A stretch of 64,000 nt of DNA from Microbacterium sp. SY138 (GTDB lineage: Bacteria > Actinomycetota > Actinomycetes > Actinomycetales > Microbacteriaceae). This document shows, in pieces, positions 1-8,859 of the stretch. Location of the stretch: the NCBI RefSeq assembly GCF_039729145.1, contig NZ_CP155793.1, forward strand, positions 3,224,001 to 3,288,000, written 5' to 3'. The notes under the pieces are model-generated. The model had not been told where the DNA came from and ran no database searches. It saw only the letters and a program-made list of their open reading frames with translations. The first letter of the stretch is position 1, and every line of letters begins with the position of its first letter. The position numbers and the translations under genes are program-made.

Positions 1-26
1 GGAGTCGCGCACCGCGGGCCGCCGGG

Positions 27-1400
27 CTACTTCATCGTGTCGAGGATGCCGACGAGGTCTTCGAACGTGGTGAGGGGATTCAGGATGGCGAAGCGTGTGT
101 TCGGACGCCCGGCATGGGAGCTGGGGACCACGAACGCCCGCTGCGAGTCGAGCAGGGCCGCCGACCATCGGTCGTAGTCGGCACGCTCCCAGCCGTCGCG
201 CTCGAACACCACGATCGACAGCTGCGGGTCTCGCACCAGACGCAGCTCCGGACGTCGGGCGATCTCCGCGGCGATCCGTCGCGTCAGCGCGAGTCCGGCA
301 CTCACCGCCTCACGGTAGGCCGTGACCCCATAGGTCGCGACCGAGAACCACATGGGCAGGCCGCGCGGGCGACGCGTCAACTGGATGGAGTAGTCCGAGG
401 GGCTGAACTCGTCGACGTCGGTGAGGATGTCGAGGTATTCGGCATGCTGCGTGTGCGCCCGGCGCCCGCTGTCGGGGTCGCGGTAGATCAGCGCGCAGCA
501 GTCGAACGGTGCGAACAGCCATTTGTGCGGATCGACGATGACCGAGTCGGCGCGCTCGACGCCGGCGAAGATGTGCCGCGCTTCCGGCGCCAGCATCGCG
601 GTGAGACCGTAGGCACCGTCGATATGCAGCCAGAAATCGAACTCGTCCTTGAGCGCCGCGATCCCCTCGATGTCGTCGACGATGCCGAAGTTGGTCGAGC
701 CGCCGGTCGCGACGACCGCACAGATCTCGTCACCGTGCGCGAGGAGGGCTTCGCGCACGCCCTCCGCACGCAGCACGCCGTCGTCGCCCGCAGGAACCAG
801 CAGCACGTCGGCATCCATCACCTTCGCGGCCGACTTGTTCGAGGAGTGCGCCTCGACGCTGCACAGGATCTTCCATCGGCTCGGCAGCTCCTTGCCGGCC
901 GCGATCAGCCGCGCCTTCGCCGCCTCGCGCGCGGCGACCAGTGCCGAGAGGTTGCCGATCGTGCCGCCCTGCACGAACACTCCGCCCGCGGTCTCGGGCA
1001 GCCCGAACTCGCTCGCGAGCCACGACAGCACCTCGTTCTCGGCGTGCACGGCCCCCGCGCCCTCGAGCCAGCTGCCGCCGTAGAGTCCGGATGCCGACAC
1101 GACGAGGTCGAACGCGATCGCCGCCATGGTCGGCGCTGTCGGGATGAACGACAGATACAACGGGTGGCTCGTGGTCAGGCACGCCGGGGCGAGGACGTGC
1201 TCGAACACGCTGAGGGCACGCGCGGCCCCGAGTCCCGCATCGGTGATCGTGGGCCCGACGAGGCGGTTCAGCTCGGCCTCGGACTGGGGCTTGTCGAGCG
1301 GCACGTCGGCGGCGAGCATGCGACGACGCGAGTAGTCGAGCACGGCGTCGACGATCGCCGTCGATTCGGGCGAGGCCGCGTGCATGCGCACAGCATCCAT
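27..1400 (-). CDS. Group II PLP-dependent amino-acid decarboxylase
   Basis: Pyridoxal-phosphate decarboxylase of the family that includes aromatic-amino-acid, glutamate and diaminobutyrate decarboxylases; it would convert an amino acid to an amine plus CO2 in the cytoplasm. Visible motifs are GGTIGN (residues 145-150, phosphate binding), His185, Asp261 in HIDGAYG and the Schiff-base Lys293 in DPHKW. At 457 aa it is close to family length. The ATG was chosen because AAAGGA lies six bases upstream; an in-frame upstream extension would run into the preceding gene. It follows the TetR gene by 10 bases and is probably cotranscribed with it. The substrate cannot be read from sequence. The agmatine deiminase across the divergent promoter hints at amine metabolism, but that is inference. 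Confidence 0.85.
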   Translation of the reverse strand: MDAVRMHAASPESTAIVDAVLDYSRRRMLAADVPLDKPQSEAELNRLVGPTITDAGLGAARALSVFEHVLAPACLTTSHPLYLSFIPTAPTMAAIAFDLVVSASGLYGGSWLEGAGAVHAENEVLSWLASEFGLPETAGGVFVQGGTIGNLSALVAAREAAKARLIAAGKELPSRWKILCSVEAHSSNKSAAKVMDADVLLVPAGDDGVLRAEGVREALLAHGDEICAVVATGGSTNFGIVDDIEGIAALKDEFDFWLHIDGAYGLTAMLAPEARHIFAGVERADSVIVDPHKWLFAPFDCCALIYRDPDSGRRAHTQHAEYLDILTDVDEFSPSDYSIQLTRRPRGLPMWFSVATYGVTAYREAVSAGLALTRRIAAEIARRPELRLVRDPQLSIVVFERDGWERADYDRWSAALLDSQRAFVVPSSHAGRPNTRFAILNPLTTFEDLVGILDTMK

Positions 1401-1410
1401 GGGCGTTCCT

Positions 1411-2097
1411 TTACTTGTCATCAGATCGGGAGTCGGCAGATAGAGAGTCGGCGGGTGCGGTGTCGAGCGGTGCGATGTCGAGCGGTGCGGTGTCGAGCAC
1501 GGCCGACAGTGCACGCCTGGCCAGGTCGGCGCGGTCGCGGGGCGCCCACTTCACGAGGGAGTGCGCGTTCATTCCGTCGACCATCGCGAGCAGCAGCCAC
1601 GCGGCCATGTCGGCGCGGCCGGCCGCGATCGCACCGGTCGCCGCGGCCCGGGCGAAGATCTGCTCCAGCGCGCTCTGCCACCCGTCCATCTCCTGCCGCA
1701 CGCGGGCGGCGAGCGCCTCGTTGCGAGCACCGAGCGCCCACGCCTGCACCCAGATCAGGGTGACGTCGTCGCGGTCGGCGTCGAGGAGTGTCTCGATCAG
1801 GCGCAGCAGACCGGCCCGCAGCGCGGCGGGGCCGTCGGCGCCATCGAACGCGGCGATCACCTCGTCGCGCTCAGCCGCCACGATCAGCCCGAACACATCG
1901 GCGACGAACGCGTCCATCCCCGGCCGGTAGTGCGCCACGAGCGCCGGAGTCACCCCGACGCGAGCGGCGACCGCCCGCACGGTGAGGCTCTCGAGACCAC
2001 TCTCGCGCGCAAGGCCGATCGCGCCGTCGAGGATCGAGTGATCGCGCTCCTCCGGCGACATCCGGCGAGCGCCCGCACCTGTTGACGTGGTCTTCAT
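1411..2097 (-). CDS. TetR family transcriptional regulator
   Basis: One-component repressor of 228 aa. The N-terminal helix-turn-helix reads VRAVAARVGVTPALVAHY (about residues 40-57), typical of TetR; the remainder is an all-helical ligand domain of usual size. It sits immediately upstream of the decarboxylase gene and divergent from agmatine deiminase, so it probably controls both. The intergenic region holds an 11-bp palindrome that overlaps -10 elements on both strands, the expected place for its operator. The last 25 or so residues are a low-complexity tail (LDTAP/LDIAP repeats followed by Ser/Asp) encoded by three 15-bp tandem repeats; this tail is not part of the TetR fold and probably arose by repeat slippage. 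The ligand is unknown. Confidence 0.88.
   Translation of the reverse strand: MKTTSTGAGARRMSPEERDHSILDGAIGLARESGLESLTVRAVAARVGVTPALVAHYRPGMDAFVADVFGLIVAAERDEVIAAFDGADGPAALRAGLLRLIETLLDADRDDVTLIWVQAWALGARNEALAARVRQEMDGWQSALEQIFARAAATGAIAAGRADMAAWLLLAMVDGMNAHSLVKWAPRDRADLARRALSAVLDTAPLDIAPLDTAPADSLSADSRSDDK
1454..1498. repeat. Three 15-bp tandem repeats in the 3' end of the TetR gene
   Basis: Unit GGTGCGGTGTCGAGC occurs at 1454-1468, 1469-1483 (one substitution) and 1484-1498. As 15 is a multiple of three, the reading frame is kept and the repeats encode LDTAP-like pentapeptides in the regulator's C-terminal tail. Confidence 0.9.
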
Positions 2098-2122
2098 CAG
2101 GGGTTACCGTAACACCTGTTGA
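2076..2122. promoter_or_regulatory. Overlapping divergent promoters with palindromic operator candidate
   Basis: On the plus strand TTGACG (2082-2087), a 17-base spacer and TACCGT (2105-2110) form a promoter for the agmatine deiminase gene. The palindrome GTTAC-C-GTAAC (2103-2113) contains that -10 and, on the minus strand, TACGGT, a -10 candidate for the TetR gene. The decamer CACCTGTTGA occurs twice (2076-2085 and 2113-2122), bracketing the promoter. Together these look like a TetR operator region; binding is inferred. Confidence 0.5.
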
Positions 2123-2165
2123 TCGCATGTTCAATAGAAGAACCGGCAGCAGCGAGGAGATCACG

Positions 2166-3206
2166 ATGAGCTGGCGCATGCCCACCGAGACCGCACGTCA
2201 CGAGCGCACCTGGATGGCGTTCCCTGCAGAGGGCGAGACCCTCGGCGACACCGACACGGCGCGCGAAGAGGGCTACGCCACCTGGACCGCCGTCGCCCAT
2301 GCGGTCGCAGAATTCGAGCCCGTGTCGATGCTGGTCGACCCGAGCGAGGTCGACAGGGCCCGGCGCATGCTCAGCAGCAGCATCGAGATCGTCGAAGCGC
2401 CGGTCGACGAGTTCTGGATGCGCGATTCCGGGCCGACGTTCGTGGTCGACGACGACCGGCCGGGAGTGCTCGGTGCGGTCGACTGGATCTTCAACGGCTG
2501 GGGTGCGCCGGAATGGGCCGAGTGGCGCAAGGCCGCGCAGCACGCGCGCATCGTCGCCGGCGCCGTCGGGGCGGAGCTCGTGAGCTCCACACTCGTGAAC
2601 GAGGGCGGCGGCATCCACGTCGACGGCGAGGGCACCGTGCTGCTCACCGAGACCGTGCAGCTCGACCCTCGGCGCAACCCCTTCGCCGACAAGCAGCGGA
2701 TCGAGGCCGAGATGGCCCGCACTATCGGCGCGACCAAGGCCGTGTGGCTGCCCCGTGGGCTCACTCGCGACTACGACGACTTCGGCACGAACGGCCACGT
2801 CGACATCGTCGCCACCATCGTCTCGCCCGGGCGGCTGCTGCTGCACGATCAGCAGAACCCCGAGCACCCCGACCACGCCGTCACCCGTGAGCTGCGCGCC
2901 CTGCTCTCGGAGCAGACCGATGCCGCCGGACGCCGCTTCGAGGTGATCGACCTGCCCGCACCCTCCACGCTGACGGACCAGGAGGGGCCCGTCGACTGGA
3001 GCTACGTCAACCACCTGGTCACGAACGACGGCGTGGTGGCGTGCGGCTTCGGCGACGAGAAGGCGGATGCCGCGGCGCGCGAGATCCTCGCCGACGCCTA
3101 CCCCGGACGCCGGGTCGTCACGGTGGATGCGCGCCCGCTGTTCGACCGCGGCGGAGGGATCCACTGCATCACTCAGCAGCAGCCCGCCCTCGACGGAAGC
3201 CACTGA
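2166..3206 (+). CDS. aguA: Agmatine deiminase (PPAD family)
   Basis: Guanidino-modifying hydrolase that converts agmatine to N-carbamoylputrescine and ammonia. The 346-aa protein carries the family landmarks WMRDSGP (about residue 85), NEGGGIHVDGEG (about 145-156), TNGHVDIV, and the C-terminal GGGIHC with nucleophile Cys334. The ATG is preceded by a GAGGAG ribosome-binding site; an upstream in-frame start lies in the promoter and was rejected. The stop codon shares a base with the start of the amidase gene, so the two form an operon. Peptidyl-arginine deiminases of the same superfamily are secreted and longer; no signal peptide is seen here, supporting agmatine as substrate. Confidence 0.88.
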   Translation: MSWRMPTETARHERTWMAFPAEGETLGDTDTAREEGYATWTAVAHAVAEFEPVSMLVDPSEVDRARRMLSSSIEIVEAPVDEFWMRDSGPTFVVDDDRPGVLGAVDWIFNGWGAPEWAEWRKAAQHARIVAGAVGAELVSSTLVNEGGGIHVDGEGTVLLTETVQLDPRRNPFADKQRIEAEMARTIGATKAVWLPRGLTRDYDDFGTNGHVDIVATIVSPGRLLLHDQQNPEHPDHAVTRELRALLSEQTDAAGRRFEVIDLPAPSTLTDQEGPVDWSYVNHLVTNDGVVACGFGDEKADAAAREILADAYPGRRVVTVDARPLFDRGGGIHCITQQQPALDGSH

Positions 3207-4921
3207 TGTTCGACGTGGTGGAGGCATCCATCGCCGAGCTGCGGCGCGCCCTCGAGACCGGCGAGACGACCGCGGTCGAACTCATCGACGCCTACCTCGC
3301 GCGCATCGCCGCCTTCGACGCCCCCGGCACGGCTACGGCGCTGAACGCCGTCGTCGTCGCCAACCCGGAGGCCCGTGCCGAGGCGGCGGCATCGGATGCT
3401 CGTCGCGCCCGCGGCGAGGCCCTCGGGCCCCTCGACGGCATCCCCTACACAGCGAAGGACAGCTACCTCGTGCGCGGCCTCACCGCCGCCGCGGGAAGTC
3501 CCGCTTTCGCGGAGCTCGTGGCCCAGCGCGATGCCTTCACGATCGAGCGGCTGCGTGCGGGCGGAGCCATCTGCCTCGGGCTCACGAACATGCCTCCGAT
3601 GGCGAACGGCGGCATGCAGCGTGGTGCCTACGGTCGCGCGGAGAGTCCGTACAACGCGGCCTTCCTCACAGCGCCCTTCGCCTCCGGCTCGTCGAACGGC
3701 TCCGGCACGGCGACGGCGGCGAGTTTCGCCGCTTTCGGCCTCGGTGAGGAGACCTGGTCGAGCGGCCGGGGCCCCGCGACCAACAACGCGCTGTGCGCCT
3801 ACACCCCCTCACGCGGCGTGATCTCGACCCGCGGGAACTGGCCTCTCGTGCCGACCATGGACGTCGTTGTGCCGCACACCCGCTCGATGGCCGATCTGCT
3901 CGAGGTGCTCGACGTGATCGTCGCCGACGACGCCGAGACCCGCGGCGACTTCTGGCGGGCGCAGCCGTGGGTCGAGCTGCCCGCCGCATCCGCCGTCCGC
4001 CCGGAGTCGTATCGCGCCCTCGCCGCGGACACGGCGCGCACGCTCGTCGGTGCACGCATCGGCATCCCCCGCATGTACATCAATGCGGACCCGGATGCCG
4101 GCAGCACCGAGAGCCCGGGCATCGGCGGCCCCACCGGCCGGCGCATCGACACACGGGCGAGCATCATCGCGCGCTGGGAGGCCGCCCGCCGCGACCTCAC
4201 CGCTGCCGGAGCGACCGTGATCGAGGTCGACTTCCCCGCGGTGTCGAACTACGAGAGAGACCGTCCGGGGGCGCACACCATCGCGACTCGCGGCCTGGTG
4301 TCACCCGAGTACCTGCACCGCGAGATCGTCGACCTCTCGGCGTGGGCGTGGGAGGACTTCCTGCAGGCGAACGGCGACCCGGGCCTGCGCTCGCTCGCCG
4401 AGGTCGACGGCGCCAGGATCTTCCCGCATCCGGAGGGCGCGCTTCCCGACCGTTACACCGGGTTCGACGACGATATCGCCGAGTATCCGGACTGGGTGCG
4501 CCGCCATCCCGACGTCTCGTACAGGGACATGCCCGAGCTCGAAGACGGGCTGCGCGGCCTGGAGGAGACCCGCCGCCGGGACCTCGAGGTGTGGATGGAT
4601 GTGCTGCGGCTCGACGCCGTGGTCTTCCCCGCGGTCGCCGACGTGGGGCCGGCCGACATGGACGTGAACCCGGAATCCGCCGACCTCGGCTGGCGCAACG
4701 GCGTGTGGATCGCGAACGGCAACCTCGCGATACGTCACCTCGGCATCCCGACCGTCACCGTGCCGATGGGACTGATGAGCGACATCGACATGCCGATCGG
4801 GCTGACATTCGCGGGACGGGCGTACGACGACACGCGACTGCTGCGTTTCGCCTCGGCATTCGAAGCGGCAGGCGGCCCTGGCACGCGTCGCACGCCGCCG
4901 ACGCGCACCCCCGCGCTCTGA
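3206..4921 (+). CDS. Amidase signature family hydrolase
   Basis: Cytoplasmic amidase of 571 aa using a Lys-cisSer-Ser triad. The lysine is Lys84 in YTAKDS, the cis-serine lies in SGSSNGSG (residues 160-167) and the nucleophile is probably Ser186 in WSSGRGPA, a degenerate form of the usual glycine-rich motif. Its start overlaps the agmatine deiminase stop by one base (TGATG), so both are made from one transcript. The usual second enzyme for agmatine, N-carbamoylputrescine amidase, is a nitrilase-fold protein; this operon position makes a functional replacement possible, but substrates of amidase-signature proteins are not predictable from sequence. It could equally act on an unrelated amide. 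The nearest downstream gene belongs to tryptophan catabolism. Confidence 0.82.
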   Translation: MFDVVEASIAELRRALETGETTAVELIDAYLARIAAFDAPGTATALNAVVVANPEARAEAAASDARRARGEALGPLDGIPYTAKDSYLVRGLTAAAGSPAFAELVAQRDAFTIERLRAGGAICLGLTNMPPMANGGMQRGAYGRAESPYNAAFLTAPFASGSSNGSGTATAASFAAFGLGEETWSSGRGPATNNALCAYTPSRGVISTRGNWPLVPTMDVVVPHTRSMADLLEVLDVIVADDAETRGDFWRAQPWVELPAASAVRPESYRALAADTARTLVGARIGIPRMYINADPDAGSTESPGIGGPTGRRIDTRASIIARWEAARRDLTAAGATVIEVDFPAVSNYERDRPGAHTIATRGLVSPEYLHREIVDLSAWAWEDFLQANGDPGLRSLAEVDGARIFPHPEGALPDRYTGFDDDIAEYPDWVRRHPDVSYRDMPELEDGLRGLEETRRRDLEVWMDVLRLDAVVFPAVADVGPADMDVNPESADLGWRNGVWIANGNLAIRHLGIPTVTVPMGLMSDIDMPIGLTFAGRAYDDTRLLRFASAFEAAGGPGTRRTPPTRTPAL

Positions 4922-4950
4922 AAGAGCCGCCAGCGTGACATAACACTCCT

Positions 4951-4978
4951 GTGACGCTCGCCACGATAGTGATATGTT
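4951..4978 (+). promoter_or_regulatory. Promoter of the tryptophan-catabolic operon (leaderless)
   Basis: GTGACG (4951-4956), a 16-base spacer and TATGTT (4973-4978) are followed by exactly six bases and then the ATG of the dioxygenase gene. No ribosome-binding site is present, so the transcript probably starts at the A of the start codon. Confidence 0.55.
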
Positions 4979-4984
4979 CGGCGC

Positions 4985-5836
4985 ATGCACAGCGAGAACG
5001 AACGCGCCCTCGAATCCGGTATCGTCACCGACCTCTCGGGGCGGATGACCTACGGCTCGTACCTGGCGCTCGACCAGCTGCTCACCGCGCAGCACCCGGT
5101 GAGCGCACCGCAGCACCACGACGAGATGCTGTTCATCATCCAGCACCAGACCACCGAGCTGTGGCTCAAGCAGCTGCTGCATGAGCTGTCCTCCGCTCGC
5201 GAGCTGCTCGCCCACGACGACCTGCGCGAGGCCCTGAAGCGCATCGCCAGGGTCAAGCGCATCCAAGACGTGATGACGCAGCAGTGGTCGGTGCTCGCCA
5301 CGCTCACCCCCACCGAGTACGCACAGTTCCGCGGGGCACTGGGCAACTCGTCGGGCTTCCAGTCCGTGCAGTACCGGGCGGTGGAGTTCGCCCTCGGCAA
5401 CAAGAACGCGAAGATGCTGAGCGTCTTCGCCGACCACCCCGCCAACCTCGCTCTGCTCACCGCCGAGTGGGAGAAGCCGACCCTGTACGACGAATTCCTG
5501 CGTTTCGCCGCCCGCCGTGGGCTGCCGATCCCGAGCTCGATCCTCGAGCGCGACGTGCGCGAGCCCTACCGGGAGACCCCGGAGCTGGTGCCGGCGATCC
5601 GCGAGATCTACCAGGATCCGAGCCGGTACTGGGACCTGTACGAGGCGTGCGAAGACCTGGTCGACCTCGAGGACAACTTCCAGTTCTGGCGCTTCCGGCA
5701 CCTCAAGACCGTCGCCCGGACCATCGGAATGAAGGTCGGCACCGGTGGCTCCAGCGGGGTCGGATTCCTGCAGCGCGCGCTGGACCTGACGTTCTTCCCC
5801 GAGCTCTACACCGTGCGCACCGAGATCGGCAGCTGA
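4985..5836 (+). CDS. kynA: Tryptophan 2,3-dioxygenase
   Basis: Haem enzyme that opens the indole ring of L-tryptophan to give N-formylkynurenine, the first step of the kynurenine pathway. The 283-aa length is standard for bacterial enzymes. Diagnostic segments are HHDEMLFIIQHQ near residue 40, the proximal haem ligand His239 in FWRFRHLK, and the substrate loop GTGGSSG shortly after. It is the first gene of a four-gene operon; its stop overlaps the next start by one base. The start is supported by the -10 element six bases upstream and by agreement with family N-termini; no Shine-Dalgarno is visible. Confidence 0.94.
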   Translation: MHSENERALESGIVTDLSGRMTYGSYLALDQLLTAQHPVSAPQHHDEMLFIIQHQTTELWLKQLLHELSSARELLAHDDLREALKRIARVKRIQDVMTQQWSVLATLTPTEYAQFRGALGNSSGFQSVQYRAVEFALGNKNAKMLSVFADHPANLALLTAEWEKPTLYDEFLRFAARRGLPIPSSILERDVREPYRETPELVPAIREIYQDPSRYWDLYEACEDLVDLEDNFQFWRFRHLKTVARTIGMKVGTGGSSGVGFLQRALDLTFFPELYTVRTEIGS

Positions 5837-6786
5837 TGAAGGCCGCGACGTTCTTCGACGGGACCGCATGGCGCGAGGGCGTCGTCGAGCTCGCCGACGG
5901 GCGCGTGCGGCTGCGCGATGAGCGCCCCACCCCCGACCTCCCCCGCATCCCCGGCGCCATCACCGGCGGATTCACCGACCACCACGTGCACCTGCAGCTC
6001 GTCGCGCACGGCCTGCTGGCAGGGTCGCGCCTCGGCCGCGTGATCGACCTCGGCGGCAACCCCCAGGTATTGCGCCGGCTCGCCGTGCAGGCGGTCGCGA
6101 TCGACTATGCCGGCGCTTTCCTGACCGCTCCGGGCGGTTACCCCTCCGACCGCGACTGGGCACCGGAGGGCTCCGTCCGCGAGATCACCGACGCGGATTC
6201 CGCCGCCGCCGCGGTCGCCGGGATGGCGGCGGCCGGAGCCACCCGCCTCAAGGTCACCAGCAACAGCGCCGCAGGACCGGTGCTCTCCGACGACCTCTTC
6301 CGCGCGATCGTGCGGGCGGCCGACGAGCACGGCCTTGCGGTCGTCGCGCATGCCGAAGGGGCGGGCGAAGCGCAGCGCGTCGTGCGTCTCGGAGCCTCCC
6401 ACCTGGCCCATGCCCCGTTCACGGAGCGCCTCGACGACGCGGAGATCGTGCGCCAGGCGGCCTCGGCCTCGTGGATCTCGACGCTCGCGATCCACGAAGA
6501 CCCCGAGCGCGCGATCGCGATCGACAACGTGCGCCGCTTCCACGCCGCAGGCGGGACCGTGCTCTACGGCACCGATCTGGGCAACGGGCCGATGCCGGTC
6601 GACCTGAACCCGCGCGAGATCGCCGCCCTCCGCGAAGCCGGGCTCGACGACGCCGCCCTCCTGCGCGCACTCGCGCCCGGGGATCCGTTCGACCCCACCT
6701 CCGTGCTCCTCCTCTCGGGCGGAACAGCCTCGACGGCCGATCCGCTCGACGCCCGCCCCCTCACCCCCGCAGATCTGAAGGTGTGA
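5836..6786 (+). CDS. Metal-dependent amidohydrolase, candidate N-formylkynurenine hydrolase
   Basis: A 316-aa amidohydrolase-superfamily protein. Metal-binding positions seen are His50-x-His52 in TDHHVHLQ, Lys139 in RLKVTS (possible carbamylated bridge), His172 in VVAHAEG, His192 in HLAHAPF and Asp247 in YGTDLG. It lies between tryptophan dioxygenase and kynureninase with a one-base overlap on one side and a one-base gap on the other. That is the slot where the pathway needs N-formylkynurenine to be deformylated, and no KynB-type (cyclase-like) gene is visible nearby. Assigning it this step is inference from position. Alternatives are another amide or lactone hydrolase with a side role in tryptophan breakdown. 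Confidence 0.78.
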   Translation: MKAATFFDGTAWREGVVELADGRVRLRDERPTPDLPRIPGAITGGFTDHHVHLQLVAHGLLAGSRLGRVIDLGGNPQVLRRLAVQAVAIDYAGAFLTAPGGYPSDRDWAPEGSVREITDADSAAAAVAGMAAAGATRLKVTSNSAAGPVLSDDLFRAIVRAADEHGLAVVAHAEGAGEAQRVVRLGASHLAHAPFTERLDDAEIVRQAASASWISTLAIHEDPERAIAIDNVRRFHAAGGTVLYGTDLGNGPMPVDLNPREIAALREAGLDDAALLRALAPGDPFDPTSVLLLSGGTASTADPLDARPLTPADLKV

Positions 6787-6787
6787 C

Positions 6788-8026
6788 ATGACCACGACAT
6801 CCGACCCCTCGCTCCTCGCGCACGCCCGCGCTCTCGACGCCGCCGATCCGCTGCGCGCCCACCTCGACGCGTTCGCCGAAGCCCCGGGCGTCACGGCCTA
6901 CCTCGACGGCAACTCCCTCGGCCGACCGCTGCGCGACATGCCCGACAAGCTCGCCGCGTTCGTGCGCGACGACTGGGGAACACGGCTGATCCGCTCCTGG
7001 GACGAGCAGTGGATGGCGCTGCCGATGGAGCTCGGTGACCGCATCGGGCGGGTGGCGCTCGGTGCCGCTGCCGGGCAGACGGTCGTCGCCGATTCGACCA
7101 GCGTGCTCATCTACAAGCTCATGCGCGCCGCCGCGAGCGCCGATCCCACCCGCACCGAACTCGTGATCGAGGCCGGCAACTTCCCCACCGACCGGTTCCT
7201 CGCCGAGGGGGTGGCCGTCGAGACCGGGATGACTCTGCGCTGGCTCGAACCCGACCCGGTGCACGGGGTGACCGTCGCCGACGTCGAGGCCGTCGTCTCC
7301 GCACGCACCGCGCTGGTGTCGCTGAGCCATGTCGACTACCGCTCGGGCGCCCTGGCCGACATGCCGGGCATCACGGCTGCCGCGCATGAGGCCGGAGCAC
7401 TGATGATGTGGGATCTGTGCCACTCCGCCGGCGTGGTCCCGATGCAGCTCGACGAGTGGGGTGTCGACATGGCCGTCGGCTGCACCTACAAGTACTTGAA
7501 CGGCGGACCGGGCTCCCCCGCCTTCGCCTACCTCCGCCACGGACTGCAGGGTGTGCTGCGCCAGCCGATCCAGGGCTGGTGGAGCGCCGCCGACATCTTC
7601 GCGATGGGGCCGGAGTACGTACCAGCGGGCGACATCCGCCAACTGCTCAGCGGCACGCCGCCGGTGACATCGATGCTCGCGATGCAAGGCATGCTCGACC
7701 TCATCGAGCAGTCGACGGTCGAGGGAGTGCGGGCGAAGTCGCAGTCGCTGACCGATCTTGCGGTGCAGGCCTACGACGAGCTGCTCGCCCCTCTCGGCGT
7801 ACGACTGCTCAGCCCCCGCGACGCCGGGGTGCGCGGCGGTCACGTGACGATCGGCCACCCCGACTTCCGTGAGGTCACGCGGCGCCTGTGGGCGGACGGC
7901 ATCATCCCCGACTTCCGGTTCCCGGATGGCATCCGCCTCGGCCTCTCCCCGCTCAGCACTTCGCACGTCGAGACGGTCACCGGCGTTCTCGCGGTGCGTG
8001 ACGCGTTGGAGTCCGGTGACCTCTGA
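6788..8026 (+). CDS. kynU: Kynureninase
   Basis: PLP enzyme that cleaves L-kynurenine to anthranilate and L-alanine. The 412-aa protein shows AYLDGNSLGR near residue 40, Asp209 in MMWDLCHSAG, and the cofactor lysine Lys235 in CTYKYLNGGPGSP, the family signature. GAAGG precedes the ATG at suitable distance, and only one base separates it from the previous stop. With the dioxygenase and a deformylase it completes tryptophan to anthranilate. No anthranilate-degrading genes follow, so the product may be handled elsewhere in the genome. Confidence 0.94.
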   Translation: MTTTSDPSLLAHARALDAADPLRAHLDAFAEAPGVTAYLDGNSLGRPLRDMPDKLAAFVRDDWGTRLIRSWDEQWMALPMELGDRIGRVALGAAAGQTVVADSTSVLIYKLMRAAASADPTRTELVIEAGNFPTDRFLAEGVAVETGMTLRWLEPDPVHGVTVADVEAVVSARTALVSLSHVDYRSGALADMPGITAAAHEAGALMMWDLCHSAGVVPMQLDEWGVDMAVGCTYKYLNGGPGSPAFAYLRHGLQGVLRQPIQGWWSAADIFAMGPEYVPAGDIRQLLSGTPPVTSMLAMQGMLDLIEQSTVEGVRAKSQSLTDLAVQAYDELLAPLGVRLLSPRDAGVRGGHVTIGHPDFREVTRRLWADGIIPDFRFPDGIRLGLSPLSTSHVETVTGVLAVRDALESGDL

Positions 8027-8837
8027 CCCCGCCGTCGCCCCCGTGCTCGACGACATCGATGCGCGCCCCGGCAGCACCGCCTCGCTGCTGCGGACGTTCA
8101 TCGGCGTCTTCCTGCGCCCGCTCGGCGGATGGATCTCGACGGCCGACCTGGTCGCTTTCGCCGGCGACCTGGGCATCGAAGCGGCACAGGCACGCACGGG
8201 TGTCGCCCGCCTCAAGCAGAAGGGCCTGCTGCTCGCCTCGCGCGAAGAGCAGATCGGCTATCGCCTCAATCCCGCAGCCACCGGGATGCTGGAACGTGGG
8301 GATCGACGCATCTTCGAGATGCGGGAGATGACGGATGCCGACACCTGGTGCCTGGTGTCGTTCTCGATCCCCGAGAGCGCACGGAGCGTACGCCACCAGT
8401 TGCGTCGACGGCTGCAGTGGATCGGCGCGGGTGTCGTATCGCCGGCGCTGTGGATCTGTCCCGGCCACCTTCAGGCGGAGGTGGAGCAGATCCTCCATGA
8501 ACTCGACGTGCGCGGCTGGGCGACGCTGTTCCCGACATCCGTGCCCGTGCCCGCCGGCACGCTGATCGAGGCCGCGGCGCAGTGGTGGGACCTGGAGGCG
8601 CTGCGCCGCGAGCACCTCGCTTTCCAGGGCGCGCTCGCGACGCTGCCCGCCGAGCCGTTCGCCGCGTACGTGCAGCTGATCGACCGTTGGCGGGTGCTGC
8701 CGTACACCGACCCGGGGCTTCCCCCCTCGATGCTGCCGACCGATTGGCCCGGTCGTCGCAGCTTCGACGAGTTCGCCCGTCGGTCGGCGGAGCTGGCCGC
8801 ACCCGCCTGGGCGCATGTGCGCGCCCGGATCACCTAG
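8016..8837 (+). CDS. PaaX family transcriptional regulator
   Basis: DNA-binding protein of 273 aa resembling PaaX, the GntR-like repressor of phenylacetate catabolism. The N-terminal winged-helix region (LLRTFIGVFLRPLGGWIS through GIEAAQARTGVARLKQKGLL, about residues 20-70) is followed by a PaaX-type central and C-terminal domain (WWDLEALRREH). Translation starts at a GTG 11 bases inside the kynureninase gene, so it is translationally coupled and probably regulates its own operon in response to a tryptophan-pathway intermediate. Phenylacetyl-CoA is the known PaaX ligand, but nothing here indicates phenylacetate metabolism. Confidence 0.82.
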   Translation: MTSDPAVAPVLDDIDARPGSTASLLRTFIGVFLRPLGGWISTADLVAFAGDLGIEAAQARTGVARLKQKGLLLASREEQIGYRLNPAATGMLERGDRRIFEMREMTDADTWCLVSFSIPESARSVRHQLRRRLQWIGAGVVSPALWICPGHLQAEVEQILHELDVRGWATLFPTSVPVPAGTLIEAAAQWWDLEALRREHLAFQGALATLPAEPFAAYVQLIDRWRVLPYTDPGLPPSMLPTDWPGRRSFDEFARRSAELAAPAWAHVRARIT

Positions 8838-8859
8838 TTCCGTCATCCACCCCGCCGTT

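Noticed and set aside
114..1763. 549-codon open frame on the plus strand opposite the decarboxylase and TetR genes
   Set aside because: Arg/Gly/His-rich composition typical of the antisense of GC-rich genes, no start signal, no family resemblance.
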